From contig NZ_CP036261.1 in NCBI RefSeq assembly GCF_007741475.1, positions 372,001 to 436,000 on the forward strand: DNA of 64,000 nt, in the 5' to 3' direction. Shown in pieces: positions 1 through 9,921 of the stretch. Origin of the DNA: Rosistilla ulvae. Lineage in GTDB: Bacteria > Planctomycetota > Planctomycetia > Pirellulales > Pirellulaceae. The notes under the pieces were generated by a model. It was not told the DNA's origin, did not search any database, and worked only from the letters and a program-made list of their open reading frames with translations. Position 1 is the stretch's first letter, and each line of letters opens with the position of its first letter. Made by a program: the position numbers and the translations under genes.

Positions 1-3000
1 ATCGAGCGAAGTCCGTTGCCCGAGCCGCTTGCCGCCGTGAAGACTAGCGTCGACGGTGTCGATCAAGGCGTGCGGATGCGCGATCTCGATCGCGATGGGA
101 TCTCCGAAGTCTTGGTCGCCAATGCACAGACGCGGCAGGTCTACTCGTTGGACAGCGACGGCAACTGGAAATCGGATCCGGAGCCGCTGCCGTTTGCCAT
201 CGTCGATGAAACGGGCAGCGACAACGGCTTGCGATTTGTCGACCTCGACAAAGATGGCTACGACGACATGATTGTCTCCAACACCCGCCAGTCGGCGATT
301 CAGTTGTACGACAGCGCGACTGGCAACTTCACACGCGACGTGCAACCAACGACCGAGATACCTTTGATCGTCCGAGCCGGCACGAACAACGGAGCTTGGT
401 TTGCCGCCGATCACATGTGGCTGCAGAACGAAGATACGCACCGCTTGCCCGATGGCGTCGACCGCCGCACCTTTGCCGAATTGATCGGCAACGCCGATCC
501 GGGACCGCGGAGTCCCGATTTGTCATGGCGCTCGATTCAAGTTCGCCCCGGCTTTACGGTGGAATTGGTTGCCGCCGAACCTTTAGTGATGGATCCCGTT
601 GCCTTGGACTGGGGCCCCGACGGCAAGCTGTGGGTCGCGGAGATGGCCGATTATCCGCTGGGGTTGGACGACAAGGGGAAGCCGGGAGGCCGCGTCCGTT
701 ACCTCGAGGATACCGATGGCGACGGGACTTACGATAAATCGACGTTGTTCTTGGACAACATCCCGTATCCGACCGGCGTGATCGCCTACCGCGACGGCGT
801 GATCGTCAGCGCCGCGCCGACGATTTTCTACGCCGGCGACAGCGATGGCGATGGCACCGCGGACGTTCGCACCGAACTCTACCACGGCTTCACTCAAGGC
901 AACCAGCAGCATTTGGTCAACGGATTCGAACGCGGTTTGGACAACTGGCTGTATCTGGCCAATGGGGACAGCGGCGGCACGGTCGAATCGAAACAGACCG
1001 GCAAGACGATCGATATCCGCGGCCAGGATCTGCGGATCCGCCCCGAGGATGGTTCGCTGGACGTGCAAGCTGGGCAGACGCAATTTGGCCGCCACCGCGA
1101 TGATCACGGCAATTGGTTCGGATGCAACAATTCGGTCCCCGTTCGGCATTACGTGTTTGCTGATCATTATCTGCGACGCAATCCGTTGGTCGCTCCTCCC
1201 GCCTCGGGGCGGAACATCGCTCGGCTCGATAACACTCAATTGTTTCCGATCTCGCGCGTGCTGAGTCATTGGTCGGGGTACAAGCCGCCGGTCGCCGGCA
1301 GCGGGCATCAGTTCACGTCAGCCTGCAGCACGATGGTCTATCGCGACGACCTGTTGGGACCGGAGTTCCAACAAAATACATTCACTTGCGAACCGGTTCA
1401 CAATGCAGTCCACCGGCGCCAGTTGGTCCCTCAAGGCGTGACGTTTGAGAGCGTTCGACCGGCGGACGAAGCGGGGATCGAGTTCATGGCTTCCAGCGAC
1501 AGTTGGTTCCGGCCGTCGACAGTCACCACCGGCCCCGACGGTGCGCTCTGGGTTGCCGACATGTATCGCCTTGTCATCGAACATCCCGAATGGATCGACG
1601 ACCAACGCGAAAAGGAACTCTTCCTCCGCGCTGGCCACGATCGCGGCAGGATCTATCGGATCTATCCAAGCGACAAGAAACCACGACCGATTACCAAATT
1701 GGGATCGATGAGCAACGACAAGCTCGTCGACCAACTCGCCTCGCCCAACGGCCGCACCCGCGATCTCGCGCAAGCGATCCTGATCGATCGCGCCGATGCC
1801 AGCGTCGTTCCGATGTTGCAAGCGACCGCCAAAACGTCTGAAGCTCCGCTGGCTCGGCTGCATGCGATCTGCACACTCGACGGCCTTGCTGCCTTAGACG
1901 TTGCAACCTTGCAAACCGCAATCGCCGATCCCCATCCAACCGTCCGCCGCCATGCGATTCGATTGTCCGAATCCTTCCTGGCCAATGGCGATACCGCCAG
2001 CGACGAACTGCTCTCGGCGCTCATCGCCTGCGACGCGACCGATCCCCATGTTCGCTTGCAACTAGCCAATTCGTTGGGCTTCTCGGAATCGCCGCGAGCG
2101 ACGCAGTTGTTAGCTAAAATCGCCAGCGATTCGGTGAGCGATGGCAACATCCGCGCGGCGGTGATCAGCTCGCTGAGCCCTCAAAACCTGGCCGATTTCC
2201 ACGCGGCGATCGAGCAATATCCGGCGGCAGCGAAAGCGTTCGAGTCGCCGATTTTGCAGATGGCGGTGCGAAGCAAAGATGCCAAGTTTTTGTCGCAGCG
2301 CGTGGGCGAGATGATTGCAGCGATCGATGGCAAACCAACAGCGGACCAGCTCGATTCGCTCAGCGGCACGCTGGCGTCGATCCGGCAACAAAACGTCTCG
2401 CTCAACGAAGGCATTCAATCACAGATCGATCGGATCGTCCGCGATGCCACGAATTGGGCAACCGATACCGGCGCCGACGTTCCCCGCCGCGTAGCCGCTA
2501 TCGAAATGATCGCGTCGCTCGGAAACAGCACCAACAACCTGCTTGGGCTCGTCGATGCGGCAGAGCCGATCGAAGTCCAAGTCGCAGCGTCGCGAGTGCT
2601 TGCCGCCAAGCAACCCGCAGTGATTTTGGAGCTTCTGGAATCGCTAAGTCCCAGCGTGCGGACGGCGATCCTGGAGACAGTCCTCTCGCGCGAAGCATCG
2701 GCGTTGATCCTTATCGACTCGCTACAAGCGAAGCGTCTGCCGCCGCAAACGCTTGGTGCCAGCCAGCGTCGGCAGCTGGTGTCGCACGCCAGCGCAAAAG
2801 TCAAAGCGGCGGCTGGCAAATTGTTTGGCGAATCGAGCTCGGCAGCCGACAAACAGATGCTGATGAAACAATACGAAGGGGCAGGCCCGCAGCATGGCGA
2901 TGCGTCGCGTGGCGCGGCGATCTTCACGAAGCATTGTGCCGCGTGTCACCGCGTACGAGAGATTGGCCATCCGATCGGCCCCGATCTGACAAGCCTCAAG

Positions 3001-3741
3001 GATCGATCTCCCGTTGCGATGCTGACAGCGATCCTCGATCCCAACGCGGCGGTCGAAGACAAGTACCGCGGCTACAGCGTGCTGACAATCGATGGCGTCG
3101 CGACCGCTGGGATTATCGCCAATGAATCGAGCACGGCGATCGAATTGCAAATGCAGGAGGGGAAGCGGAAGACGATCCTCCGCGAGGATATCGAACAGAT
3201 TCAAAATACCGGCACGTCGCTGATGCCCGAAGGTTTTGAAAAGCTGATCCCCGTCAATCAGATGAACGATCTGCTCGCCTTCCTGGACGATGTCGGTCCG
3301 CCGGCCAAGCCGTTTGACGGTAACCATCCCGCGACGGTTCTGCCGGCTGCCGATGGAAACCTTTCGCTGACGGCGACCGCGAGCCGGATCTATGGCGATC
3401 GCTGCGTCTTCGAATCGAAATACAAAAACATCGGCCACTGGGGCAGCCCGCGGGATCGTGCCGAGTGGACGTTGGAGGTCGCTGCGGCGGGCAGCTATGA
3501 AGTCTGGCTGGACTACGCCTGCGCCGACGGCACGGCAGGGAATCGGTTCCAGTTCCGATGTGGCAACGAAACGCTGACCGGCACCGTCGCCAGCACCGGA
3601 TCGTGGGACGATTACAAGCAGGTGAAAATTGGTGCAATCCAATTGCCAGCGTCGACGTTGACTGCCAGTCTGCAAGCGACGGAAGATCTGAATAAGTGGC
3701 TGCTGGATCTGCGAGCGATCACGCTGAAACCTGTCGAGTAG
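1..3741 (+). CDS. PVC-type membrane-bound dehydrogenase / c-type cytochrome (5' truncated)
   Basis: The frame is open from base 1, so the true start lies upstream; the TTG at 16 is only the first possible start codon in the window. Order of parts: FG-GAP/VCBS-like segments (about 50-330), a PQQ/sorbosone-dehydrogenase-like beta-propeller of the Pirellula/Verrucomicrobium type (about 540-1660, with the stretch GPDGKLWVAEMADYPLG), alpha-helical HEAT-like repeats (about 1690-2870), a haem-binding module with CAACH at 2935-2949, and a C-terminal carbohydrate-binding-like beta domain (about 3350-3735). Family members are large exported proteins thought to couple oxidation of sugars or alcohols to electron transfer through the haem. 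Substrate is unknown. The gene ends in TAG and is followed by 200 bp without a gene. Confidence 0.88.
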   Translation: MERSPLPEPLAAVKTSVDGVDQGVRMRDLDRDGISEVLVANAQTRQVYSLDSDGNWKSDPEPLPFAIVDETGSDNGLRFVDLDKDGYDDMIVSNTRQSAIQLYDSATGNFTRDVQPTTEIPLIVRAGTNNGAWFAADHMWLQNEDTHRLPDGVDRRTFAELIGNADPGPRSPDLSWRSIQVRPGFTVELVAAEPLVMDPVALDWGPDGKLWVAEMADYPLGLDDKGKPGGRVRYLEDTDGDGTYDKSTLFLDNIPYPTGVIAYRDGVIVSAAPTIFYAGDSDGDGTADVRTELYHGFTQGNQQHLVNGFERGLDNWLYLANGDSGGTVESKQTGKTIDIRGQDLRIRPEDGSLDVQAGQTQFGRHRDDHGNWFGCNNSVPVRHYVFADHYLRRNPLVAPPASGRNIARLDNTQLFPISRVLSHWSGYKPPVAGSGHQFTSACSTMVYRDDLLGPEFQQNTFTCEPVHNAVHRRQLVPQGVTFESVRPADEAGIEFMASSDSWFRPSTVTTGPDGALWVADMYRLVIEHPEWIDDQREKELFLRAGHDRGRIYRIYPSDKKPRPITKLGSMSNDKLVDQLASPNGRTRDLAQAILIDRADASVVPMLQATAKTSEAPLARLHAICTLDGLAALDVATLQTAIADPHPTVRRHAIRLSESFLANGDTASDELLSALIACDATDPHVRLQLANSLGFSESPRATQLLAKIASDSVSDGNIRAAVISSLSPQNLADFHAAIEQYPAAAKAFESPILQMAVRSKDAKFLSQRVGEMIAAIDGKPTADQLDSLSGTLASIRQQNVSLNEGIQSQIDRIVRDATNWATDTGADVPRRVAAIEMIASLGNSTNNLLGLVDAAEPIEVQVAASRVLAAKQPAVILELLESLSPSVRTAILETVLSREASALILIDSLQAKRLPPQTLGASQRRQLVSHASAKVKAAAGKLFGESSSAADKQMLMKQYEGAGPQHGDASRGAAIFTKHCAACHRVREIGHPIGPDLTSLKDRSPVAMLTAILDPNAAVEDKYRGYSVLTIDGVATAGIIANESSTAIELQMQEGKRKTILREDIEQIQNTGTSLMPEGFEKLIPVNQMNDLLAFLDDVGPPAKPFDGNHPATVLPAADGNLSLTATASRIYGDRCVFESKYKNIGHWGSPRDRAEWTLEVAAAGSYEVWLDYACADGTAGNRFQFRCGNETLTGTVASTGSWDDYKQVKIGAIQLPASTLTASLQATEDLNKWLLDLRAITLKPVE

Positions 3742-3942
3742 CAGCCCCGGAAATCGGCGGGCTTTGCTCAACACTCCGTTGCAATACGGCCCCTTTCGAA
3801 GTCTCGCTTCGTCGGAACCCTGAAAGCGATCCTCACCGCCGATCGGATGCTAGGGACCGATGCAGCGCAGGGGCTCGTTTTTTGCTGGCTCATCGCGTGC
3901 AGCCGACTTGTCATTTTACGGTAAAACGCATAACAATAGTTC

Positions 3943-5889
3943 ATGCATCCAGAATCCTCACGCCAGCGTTTCGACCAGTACCGCCAAGAATTTCGAGAAA
4001 AACGAAGCTCCGGTGGCAATCCTCACTCGGCGAGTCCAAGCCCTCACAGCGATCGCGGCACCAACCGCCAGCGTTCCTTCTTCCAGTTGTTCACCGAATT
4101 TTGGGGGCTGTTGGGGCGATATCGCGGACGCGTGATCCTGGGGCTGGCGACGTTATCGGTGGCCACGCTGCTGCGTCTGGTCCCGCCGGCGGCGACTAAG
4201 TTGGCGATCGATTGCGTACTGACCGATCCGGCCAAACCGATGCCCGCTTTCCTGCAAGGGTTCGCCTGGCCCGAGGAGAAGATGTCGCTGCTGGTAGCGA
4301 TCGCGCTGGGAGCCGCCTTTTTTACAGCTTGCGCCACGGTGATCCAATTGTGGGGCCGCTGGCTGGCGACGAAGACCGTCAATCAGGTTCAAATCTCGAT
4401 CCGTCGCAAGGTCTTTGACCATGCGATCCGATTGCCCCTGACCCGAGTCTACAAACTGAAGAGCGGCGGAGCGGCGAGCCTGATCCGCGAGGATGCCGGC
4501 GGGATCGCCGACCTGATTTTCAGCATGTTGTACAACCCGTGGCGTGCGATCATTCAGTTCGTGGGCAGCTTGATCATCTTGATGTTGGTCGACTGGAAAC
4601 TGATGCTCGGCGGGCTGCTGCTGTTGCCCGGCGTCTACATCACCCACCGCACCTGGATCAACCGGATCCGGCCGATGTTCAAAGACATCCGCAAGCAGCG
4701 GCAACACATCGACGCGGGAGCGACCGAAACGTTTGGCGGGATCCGCATCGTCCGCACCTTTGCTCGCGCCCGCAGCGAATCGAACCGCTTCGTCCGCGAG
4801 GGGACGATGCTGGTTCGGCAACAATTGTTCACATGGTGGTGGAGCCGCGCGATCGAGATTATTTGGGAGGTCGTGATTCCGCTGGCGTCGACGGGGCTGC
4901 TGCTGTACGGCGGTTCGCAGATCATCAACGGCGAACTCACTCTCGGCGATCTGATGATGTTCCTGGTCTATCTGACGATGCTGTTGGACCCGATCGCCGC
5001 GCTAGCCGGCAGCGCGGTCACGTTCCAGAACAACCTGGCGGGACTCGATCGCGTGCTGGACGTTTTGGAAAGCCCACGCGAGCTGCCGACCAATCCGACG
5101 GCGGTCAGTCTGCGGAAAGAAGAGGTTGCCGGTGCGATCACGTTGGAAAACGTCGGCTTCCACTATCCCGATACCGAATCGATGGTCCTTCAGGACGTTT
5201 GTTTGGAGATCCAGCCTGGGCAGACGGTCGCGTTGGTCGGACGCAGCGGCGCCGGGAAGACGACGCTGACGAATCTGATCGCCCGGTTTTACGATCCCGT
5301 TTCCGGCGCGATCCGTTTGGATGGCCGCGACCTGCGCGACATTCGTTTAGAGAGTTTTCGCAAGCTGCTGGGGATCGTCGAACAAGATGTCTTTCTGTTC
5401 GACGGGACGATCCGCGACAACATCGGTTACGCCCGACGCGATGCTTCGCTGGCCGAAGTGCAAGCGGCGGCGCAGGCGGCTGCGGCTGCGGAGTTTATCG
5501 AAAAGCTGCCCGAAGGCTACGAGAGCTGGATCGGCGAACGGGGCGTCAAGCTGAGCGGAGGCCAGCGACAACGGCTGGCGATCGCTCGAGCGATCCTCGC
5601 CGATCCGAAGATCTTGATCCTGGACGAAGCGACCAGCAATCTCGACAGCGAAAGCGAACGACTGATCCAAGACAGTCTCGGCTACCTTCTGCAGAACCGG
5701 ACCTCGATCGTGATCGCTCACCGCTTGAGTACGATCATCCATGCCGACAAGATCGTGGTGATGGAAGAGGGACGCGTCGTGCAAGTCGGCACGCACCAAG
5801 AACTGATGTCGCAAAACGGTCGCTACCAAGAAATGGTCCATCTGCAGATGCAACCGATGCCGCACGCCAATGGCCAGCCGACACCGTAA
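3943..5889 (+). CDS. ABC exporter, fused permease and ATPase (MsbA/lipid-A type)
   Basis: A 648-residue half-transporter. After a polar 45-residue N-terminus come six predicted membrane helices (residues about 55-330), then a nucleotide-binding domain with Walker A GRSGAGKTT (433-441), signature LSGGQ (537-541), Walker B ILILDE (557-562) and H-loop IVIAHR. Length and layout match homodimeric exporters of lipids, peptides or drugs such as MsbA; sequence alone does not give the substrate. The ATG at 3943 is the first in frame. The gene stands alone: 200 bp separate it from the cytochrome gene, and the next gene is convergent. The polar N-terminal extension has no recognisable domain. Confidence 0.93.
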   Translation: MHPESSRQRFDQYRQEFREKRSSGGNPHSASPSPHSDRGTNRQRSFFQLFTEFWGLLGRYRGRVILGLATLSVATLLRLVPPAATKLAIDCVLTDPAKPMPAFLQGFAWPEEKMSLLVAIALGAAFFTACATVIQLWGRWLATKTVNQVQISIRRKVFDHAIRLPLTRVYKLKSGGAASLIREDAGGIADLIFSMLYNPWRAIIQFVGSLIILMLVDWKLMLGGLLLLPGVYITHRTWINRIRPMFKDIRKQRQHIDAGATETFGGIRIVRTFARARSESNRFVREGTMLVRQQLFTWWWSRAIEIIWEVVIPLASTGLLLYGGSQIINGELTLGDLMMFLVYLTMLLDPIAALAGSAVTFQNNLAGLDRVLDVLESPRELPTNPTAVSLRKEEVAGAITLENVGFHYPDTESMVLQDVCLEIQPGQTVALVGRSGAGKTTLTNLIARFYDPVSGAIRLDGRDLRDIRLESFRKLLGIVEQDVFLFDGTIRDNIGYARRDASLAEVQAAAQAAAAAEFIEKLPEGYESWIGERGVKLSGGQRQRLAIARAILADPKILILDEATSNLDSESERLIQDSLGYLLQNRTSIVIAHRLSTIIHADKIVVMEEGRVVQVGTHQELMSQNGRYQEMVHLQMQPMPHANGQPTP

Positions 5890-5920
5890 GCAGATCGCGA
5901 TCTTTCACTGGCGGTGTCGA

Positions 5921-6523
5921 TTAGCAGTTGAGAATCTGTTCGACAGCCAAGTCGTCGACCCAGTGGTCCATCCAGCGGCGGATCGTTCGGGAAGAGACGC
6001 GATGCGTGCTGCGGCTGATCCGAGACAGTTCGTCGGCCCAGGCGTCTAACACGGGATCGGTCGCCGGTCGGTAACGCATTAGCACGCGGATCTCGTTCCA
6101 CCAAGGGGATTCGGGCTCGCACAACGCGATCTTGTACCCCGCCTGATCGGCCAGTTGGGCGTAGATCTTTGATTCGGGATTCCGTCCGTTGCCGCGATCG
6201 ATCACGATCGGCGAGATGCGTTTCGCCAGGGCATCGCGGAACGCATCGAGCGTCCATTGCCGCGCGGTCTCCAATCGATCGGGGGCAAAACTGTAGTGTT
6301 CGGGGCCCGGTTTTTCGCCTTGAAAGTACGCATCGGTTTCGATCACGATGCCATCGGCGCCGGCGATCCGACGCGCTGTCGTACTCTTCCCACACGAAGG
6401 CAAACCTCGCATCAGATAAACGATCGGTCGCCCCGCCGCCTGTTCCGCGGATCGATCCGTCGCCGAGAGCGGTCGGCCTGCGACCGCTCGAATCCGTTCA
6501 TCGATATCGTTGTTACTTTGCAC
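5921..6523 (-). CDS. AAA/P-loop kinase-like protein
   Basis: About 200 residues with a Walker A loop MRGLPSCGKSTTARRI near residue 38 and an ETDAYF stretch typical of small nucleoside, polynucleotide or zeta-toxin-like kinases. A later VIDRGNGRNPESK stretch may be the lid or substrate region. It probably phosphorylates a small molecule or nucleic acid end in the cytoplasm; the substrate cannot be told. The start is uncertain: I chose the GTG at 6523, but a TTG at 6550 would add nine residues, and neither has a clear ribosome-binding site. It ends 31 bp from the convergent ABC exporter gene. No antitoxin partner is visible, so I do not call it a toxin. Confidence 0.7.
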   Translation of the reverse strand: MQSNNDIDERIRAVAGRPLSATDRSAEQAAGRPIVYLMRGLPSCGKSTTARRIAGADGIVIETDAYFQGEKPGPEHYSFAPDRLETARQWTLDAFRDALAKRISPIVIDRGNGRNPESKIYAQLADQAGYKIALCEPESPWWNEIRVLMRYRPATDPVLDAWADELSRISRSTHRVSSRTIRRWMDHWVDDLAVEQILNC

Positions 6524-6581
6524 TGGTTTGCTTCGTCGGGAAATAAACAAGAGGATTTAGCTCGTCTTCAAGAGCCGAGGT

Positions 6582-9497
6582 TTAGTAGCCACCAGTCGGG
6601 AGATCCTTGCCTCCGCCCGAACCTCCATGTTTGTGTGCCTTGAGGAAATTCAAGACGTTGCGACGGTAGTCGTTCCCTCGGTCGCTGGTGTTGCGCCAGT
6701 ATTCGTCGCCACCGTCAGAACCGCCGTCGGAGCCACCTTTTTTGTGATCCTTGTCGCCATCGGATCCACCGTCGCTACCGCCATCGCTACCACCGTCGGA
6801 GCCACCTTTCATGGAGTCCTTGCCGCCGTCGGATCCACCGTCGCTACCGCCATCGGAACGTCCGTCAGATCCACCGTCGCTACCGCCATCGGAGCCTCCG
6901 TCAGATCCGCCGTCGCTACCTCCGTCGGAGCCACCATCAGATCCGCCGTCGCTACCTCCGTCGGATCCGCCTTTCGTGTAGTCCTTGCCGCCATCGGAGC
7001 CGCCATCGCTACCTCCGTCGGAACCTCCATCGGAGCCTCCGTCAGATCCTCCGTCAGATCCTCCGTCGGAGCCACCGTCGGAGCCACCATCGGATCCGCC
7101 GTCGCTACCTCCGTCGGAGCCGCCTTTCGTGTAGTCCTTGCCGCGGTCGGATCCACCGTCGCTACCGCCATCGGAACCTCCGTCGCTACCGCCATCGGAA
7201 CCTCCGTCGCTACCGCCATCGGAGCCACCATCAGATCCGCCATCGCTGCCTCCGTCAGAGCCACCATCAGATCCGCCGTCGCTACCTCCATCGGAGCCGC
7301 CTTTCATGTCGTCCTTGCCGCCATCGGAGCCGCCATCGGACCCACCGTCGCTACCACCGTCGCTACCACCGTCAGAACCTCCGTCGGATCCACCATCGGA
7401 TCCACCATCGGATCCACCATCGGATCCACCATCGGATCCACCATCGGATCCACCATCGGATCCACCATCGGATCCACCATCGGATCCACCATCGGATCCA
7501 CCATCGGATCCACCATCGGATCCACCATCGGATCCACCATCGGATCCACCATCGGATCCACCATCGCTACCTCCATCGGAGCCGCCTTTCATGTAGTCCT
7601 TGCCGCCATCGGATCCACCGTCGCTACCGCCATCGGAACCTCCATCGGAACCTCCATCGGAACCTCCATCAGATCCTCCATCAGATCCTCCATCAGATCC
7701 TCCATCAGATCCGCCATCAGATCCGCCATCAGATCCGCCGTTCATCGGGGGATCAACCATGGGAGGATCGACAACTACGGGTGGTTCTTCAGCTACCGGT
7801 GGATCGGCGACCGGTGGTTGGTCAACCACGGGGGGATCGACGACCACTGGCGGCTCTTCAGCTACCGGTGGCTCTTCGACAGGTGGTTGGCCAACCATAG
7901 GAGGATCGACGACCACGGGTGGCTCTTCAGCTACCGGCGGTTCGACGACAGGTGGGTGATTAACCACGGGGGGATCGACGACCACAGGTGGCTCTTGAGC
8001 TACCGGCGGTTCGACGACAGGTGGGTAAGCAACCACGGGAGGATCGACGACCACGGGCGGCTCTTCAGCTACCGGTGGATCGACGACGGGCGGGTGATCA
8101 ACCACGGGGGGATCGACGACGACTGGCGGCTCTTCAGCTACCGGTGGTTCGACGATGGGTGGGGGATCAACCATGGGAGGATCGACAACTACGGGTGGTT
8201 CTTCAGCTACCGGTGGATCGGCGACCGGTGGTTGGTCAACCACGGGGGGATCGACGACCACTGGCGGCTCTTCAGCTACCGGCGGTTCGACAACCGGTGG
8301 GTGATCTACCATCGGGGGATCGACGACTACTGGCGGCTCTTCAGCTACCGGCGGTTCGACGACGGGCGGGTGATCAACCACGGGGGGATCGACAACCACG
8401 GGCGGCTCTTCAGCTACCGGCGGGTCGACGACGGGTGGGTGATCAACCACGGGGGGATCGACGACTACGGGCGGTTCTTCAGCTACCGGTGGTTCGACAA
8501 CCGGCGGTTCGACGACGACCGGTGGTGTGGGGTTGAGGATGTCGGAAACGAGTACGGTCTGATCGCTGAAGCGGAGGGCTTCGACAGATCGGATCAGGTC
8601 ATCGCCATCGGGACCGCTGATCTGCAGCGTGCCGTTGCCGAGGTCGACGATCGAATAGTCGTCGCGGTTGCCGCTGAAGTCGGCGAGGTCGTTCCCTTCG
8701 CCGCCGTCGATCAGGTCATCGCCAAGACCGCCTTGCAGGACATCGTTTCCGGCACCTCCCTTCACTAGGTCGTCACCCTCTTCGCCCTTGAGCAGGTCGG
8801 CACCTTCGCCTCCTTCGAGCTTGTCATCGCCAGCTCCGCCCTTGATCAGATCGTCGCCACTGCCGCCGTCGATCGTGTCATTGCCAGCGCCACCCTTGAG
8901 CAGATCCGATCCCGCGTTGCCATCGATCGTGTCGGCATCTTCACCGCCGACCAGCAAGTCGTGTCCGTCGGTCCCGTCGATCGAATTAATGACATCATCC
9001 TGACCGGCATCATCCTGACCGGCATCGTCCTGACCGGCATCGTCCTGACCGGCATCGTCCTGACCAGCATCATCCTGACCAGCATCATCCTGACCGGCGT
9101 CATCCTGACCGGCGTCATCCTGACCGGCGTCATCCTGACCGGCGTCATCCTGACCGGCGTCATCCTGACCGGCGTCATCCTGTCCAGCGTCATCCTGTCC
9201 AGCGTCGTCGAAGATATCGCATGCGTCGTCGCCCTCTTTGCCGAATAAATCGTGGCCGCTGGCACCACAGCCGTGGCCACCATCGCTGCCACACGAAGGC
9301 ATGTCATCGTTGGGTTCGGGCATGTCTTGGTCGACGATATCGCCAGCGTTTCCGCATGAAGCCGACATCAGCAACATCGGCTCAGTCGTTTCGGTGCCGT
9401 CGCCGAGTGCACGCGGTTTCGGAAGCTCGGGAGCTTCGGTTGCGTTGGAGATATTTCCGAGATAGAGATTTTTGATGGACTGAACGAACCGCTTCAT
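6582..9497 (-). CDS. Giant low-complexity RTX / Pro-rich / Gly-Ser-Asp repeat protein
   Basis: About 971 residues if it starts at ATG 9497, preceded by AAGGG ten bases upstream. An in-frame ATG at 9548 and open frame to 9776 are also possible. Order: N-terminal helix MKRFVQSIKNLYLG; a Cys-containing linker; some fourteen DDAGQ pentapeptides (about 9000-9210); RTX-type nonapeptides such as GGAGNDTID (about 8560-8985) that should bind calcium; a block of PPV-rich repeats with AEEPPVVVDPP units (about 7740-8525); then a long run of SDGG tetrapeptides broken by GKDYMK, GKDDMK or GKDYTK inserts (about 6700-7740). It ends in a more ordinary basic tail. No secretion signal was recognised, though RTX repeats usually mark exported proteins. 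Probably an extracellular or surface protein; function unknown. Parts of the 12-bp repeats are identical, implying recent slippage. Confidence 0.85.
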   Translation of the reverse strand: MKRFVQSIKNLYLGNISNATEAPELPKPRALGDGTETTEPMLLMSASCGNAGDIVDQDMPEPNDDMPSCGSDGGHGCGASGHDLFGKEGDDACDIFDDAGQDDAGQDDAGQDDAGQDDAGQDDAGQDDAGQDDAGQDDAGQDDAGQDDAGQDDAGQDDAGQDDAGQDDVINSIDGTDGHDLLVGGEDADTIDGNAGSDLLKGGAGNDTIDGGSGDDLIKGGAGDDKLEGGEGADLLKGEEGDDLVKGGAGNDVLQGGLGDDLIDGGEGNDLADFSGNRDDYSIVDLGNGTLQISGPDGDDLIRSVEALRFSDQTVLVSDILNPTPPVVVEPPVVEPPVAEEPPVVVDPPVVDHPPVVDPPVAEEPPVVVDPPVVDHPPVVEPPVAEEPPVVVDPPMVDHPPVVEPPVAEEPPVVVDPPVVDQPPVADPPVAEEPPVVVDPPMVDPPPIVEPPVAEEPPVVVDPPVVDHPPVVDPPVAEEPPVVVDPPVVAYPPVVEPPVAQEPPVVVDPPVVNHPPVVEPPVAEEPPVVVDPPMVGQPPVEEPPVAEEPPVVVDPPVVDQPPVADPPVAEEPPVVVDPPMVDPPMNGGSDGGSDGGSDGGSDGGSDGGSDGGSDGGSDGGSDGGSDGGSDGGKDYMKGGSDGGSDGGSDGGSDGGSDGGSDGGSDGGSDGGSDGGSDGGSDGGSDGGSDGGSDGGSDGGSDGGSDGGSDGGSDGGSDGGSDGGSDGGKDDMKGGSDGGSDGGSDGGSDGGSDGGSDGGSDGGSDGGSDGGSDGGSDGGSDGGSDRGKDYTKGGSDGGSDGGSDGGSDGGSDGGSDGGSDGGSDGGSDGGSDGGSDGGKDYTKGGSDGGSDGGSDGGSDGGSDGGSDGGSDGGSDGGSDGRSDGGSDGGSDGGKDSMKGGSDGGSDGGSDGGSDGDKDHKKGGSDGGSDGGDEYWRNTSDRGNDYRRNVLNFLKAHKHGGSGGGKDLPTGGY

Positions 9498-9921
9498 ATT
9501 GTTTTGCCCTTGAACTCGATTGAGATAGACGCTGATTGGATTAGGCATCGCGGTATTCGATCGAGCGCCCGCCTGGACGCACCCCGCATCAAATGAACCC
9601 GCTACGGTGAACGCTAGGTTTCGTTCCACGGCTAGGAGCGATGCGGGGAATCGGTTCGGCTTGAGAAAATAATTGCCCATCGCTGCGATCAGCCGAACCG
9701 TCTCAAATCTGCCTGGACAAACTAGGGTGGGCCGCGGAAGGGCCAAGATTACCTGGGGTTCACCGCGTCTCAACATGAAGAAGGACCGTCACGTCGGGCG
9801 TTCCCATCGAGACGTCCCGCTGCACCCCTTCTCGAAAAACTTGCTAAACGCACGTTTTTCGGCCCTTTCTGCTTCGCTGGGCAGGTGAAGTGCGGGCTGC
9901 CGCCGGCAGCGGGGGGCGGTT
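9498..9921. other. Intergenic region upstream of the repeat-protein gene
   Basis: These 424 bp lie between the repeat-protein start and the end of the Crp-family gene, both on the minus strand. They should hold the repeat-protein promoter, but I found no convincing -35/-10 pair, hairpin or RNA gene. The frame of the repeat protein stays open to 9776, so part could be coding if translation starts further upstream. Confidence 0.4.

Noticed and set aside
5921-6523. Zeta-type toxin
   Set aside because: A Walker A kinase is clear, but no epsilon-like antitoxin or other partner gene is adjacent.
6627-8768. 713-codon open frame antisense to the repeat protein
   Set aside because: It is the mirror of the SDGG and Pro-rich repeats; stop-free antisense frames are expected from 12-bp repeats, and the protein has only Ile/Gly/Ser runs with no start signal.
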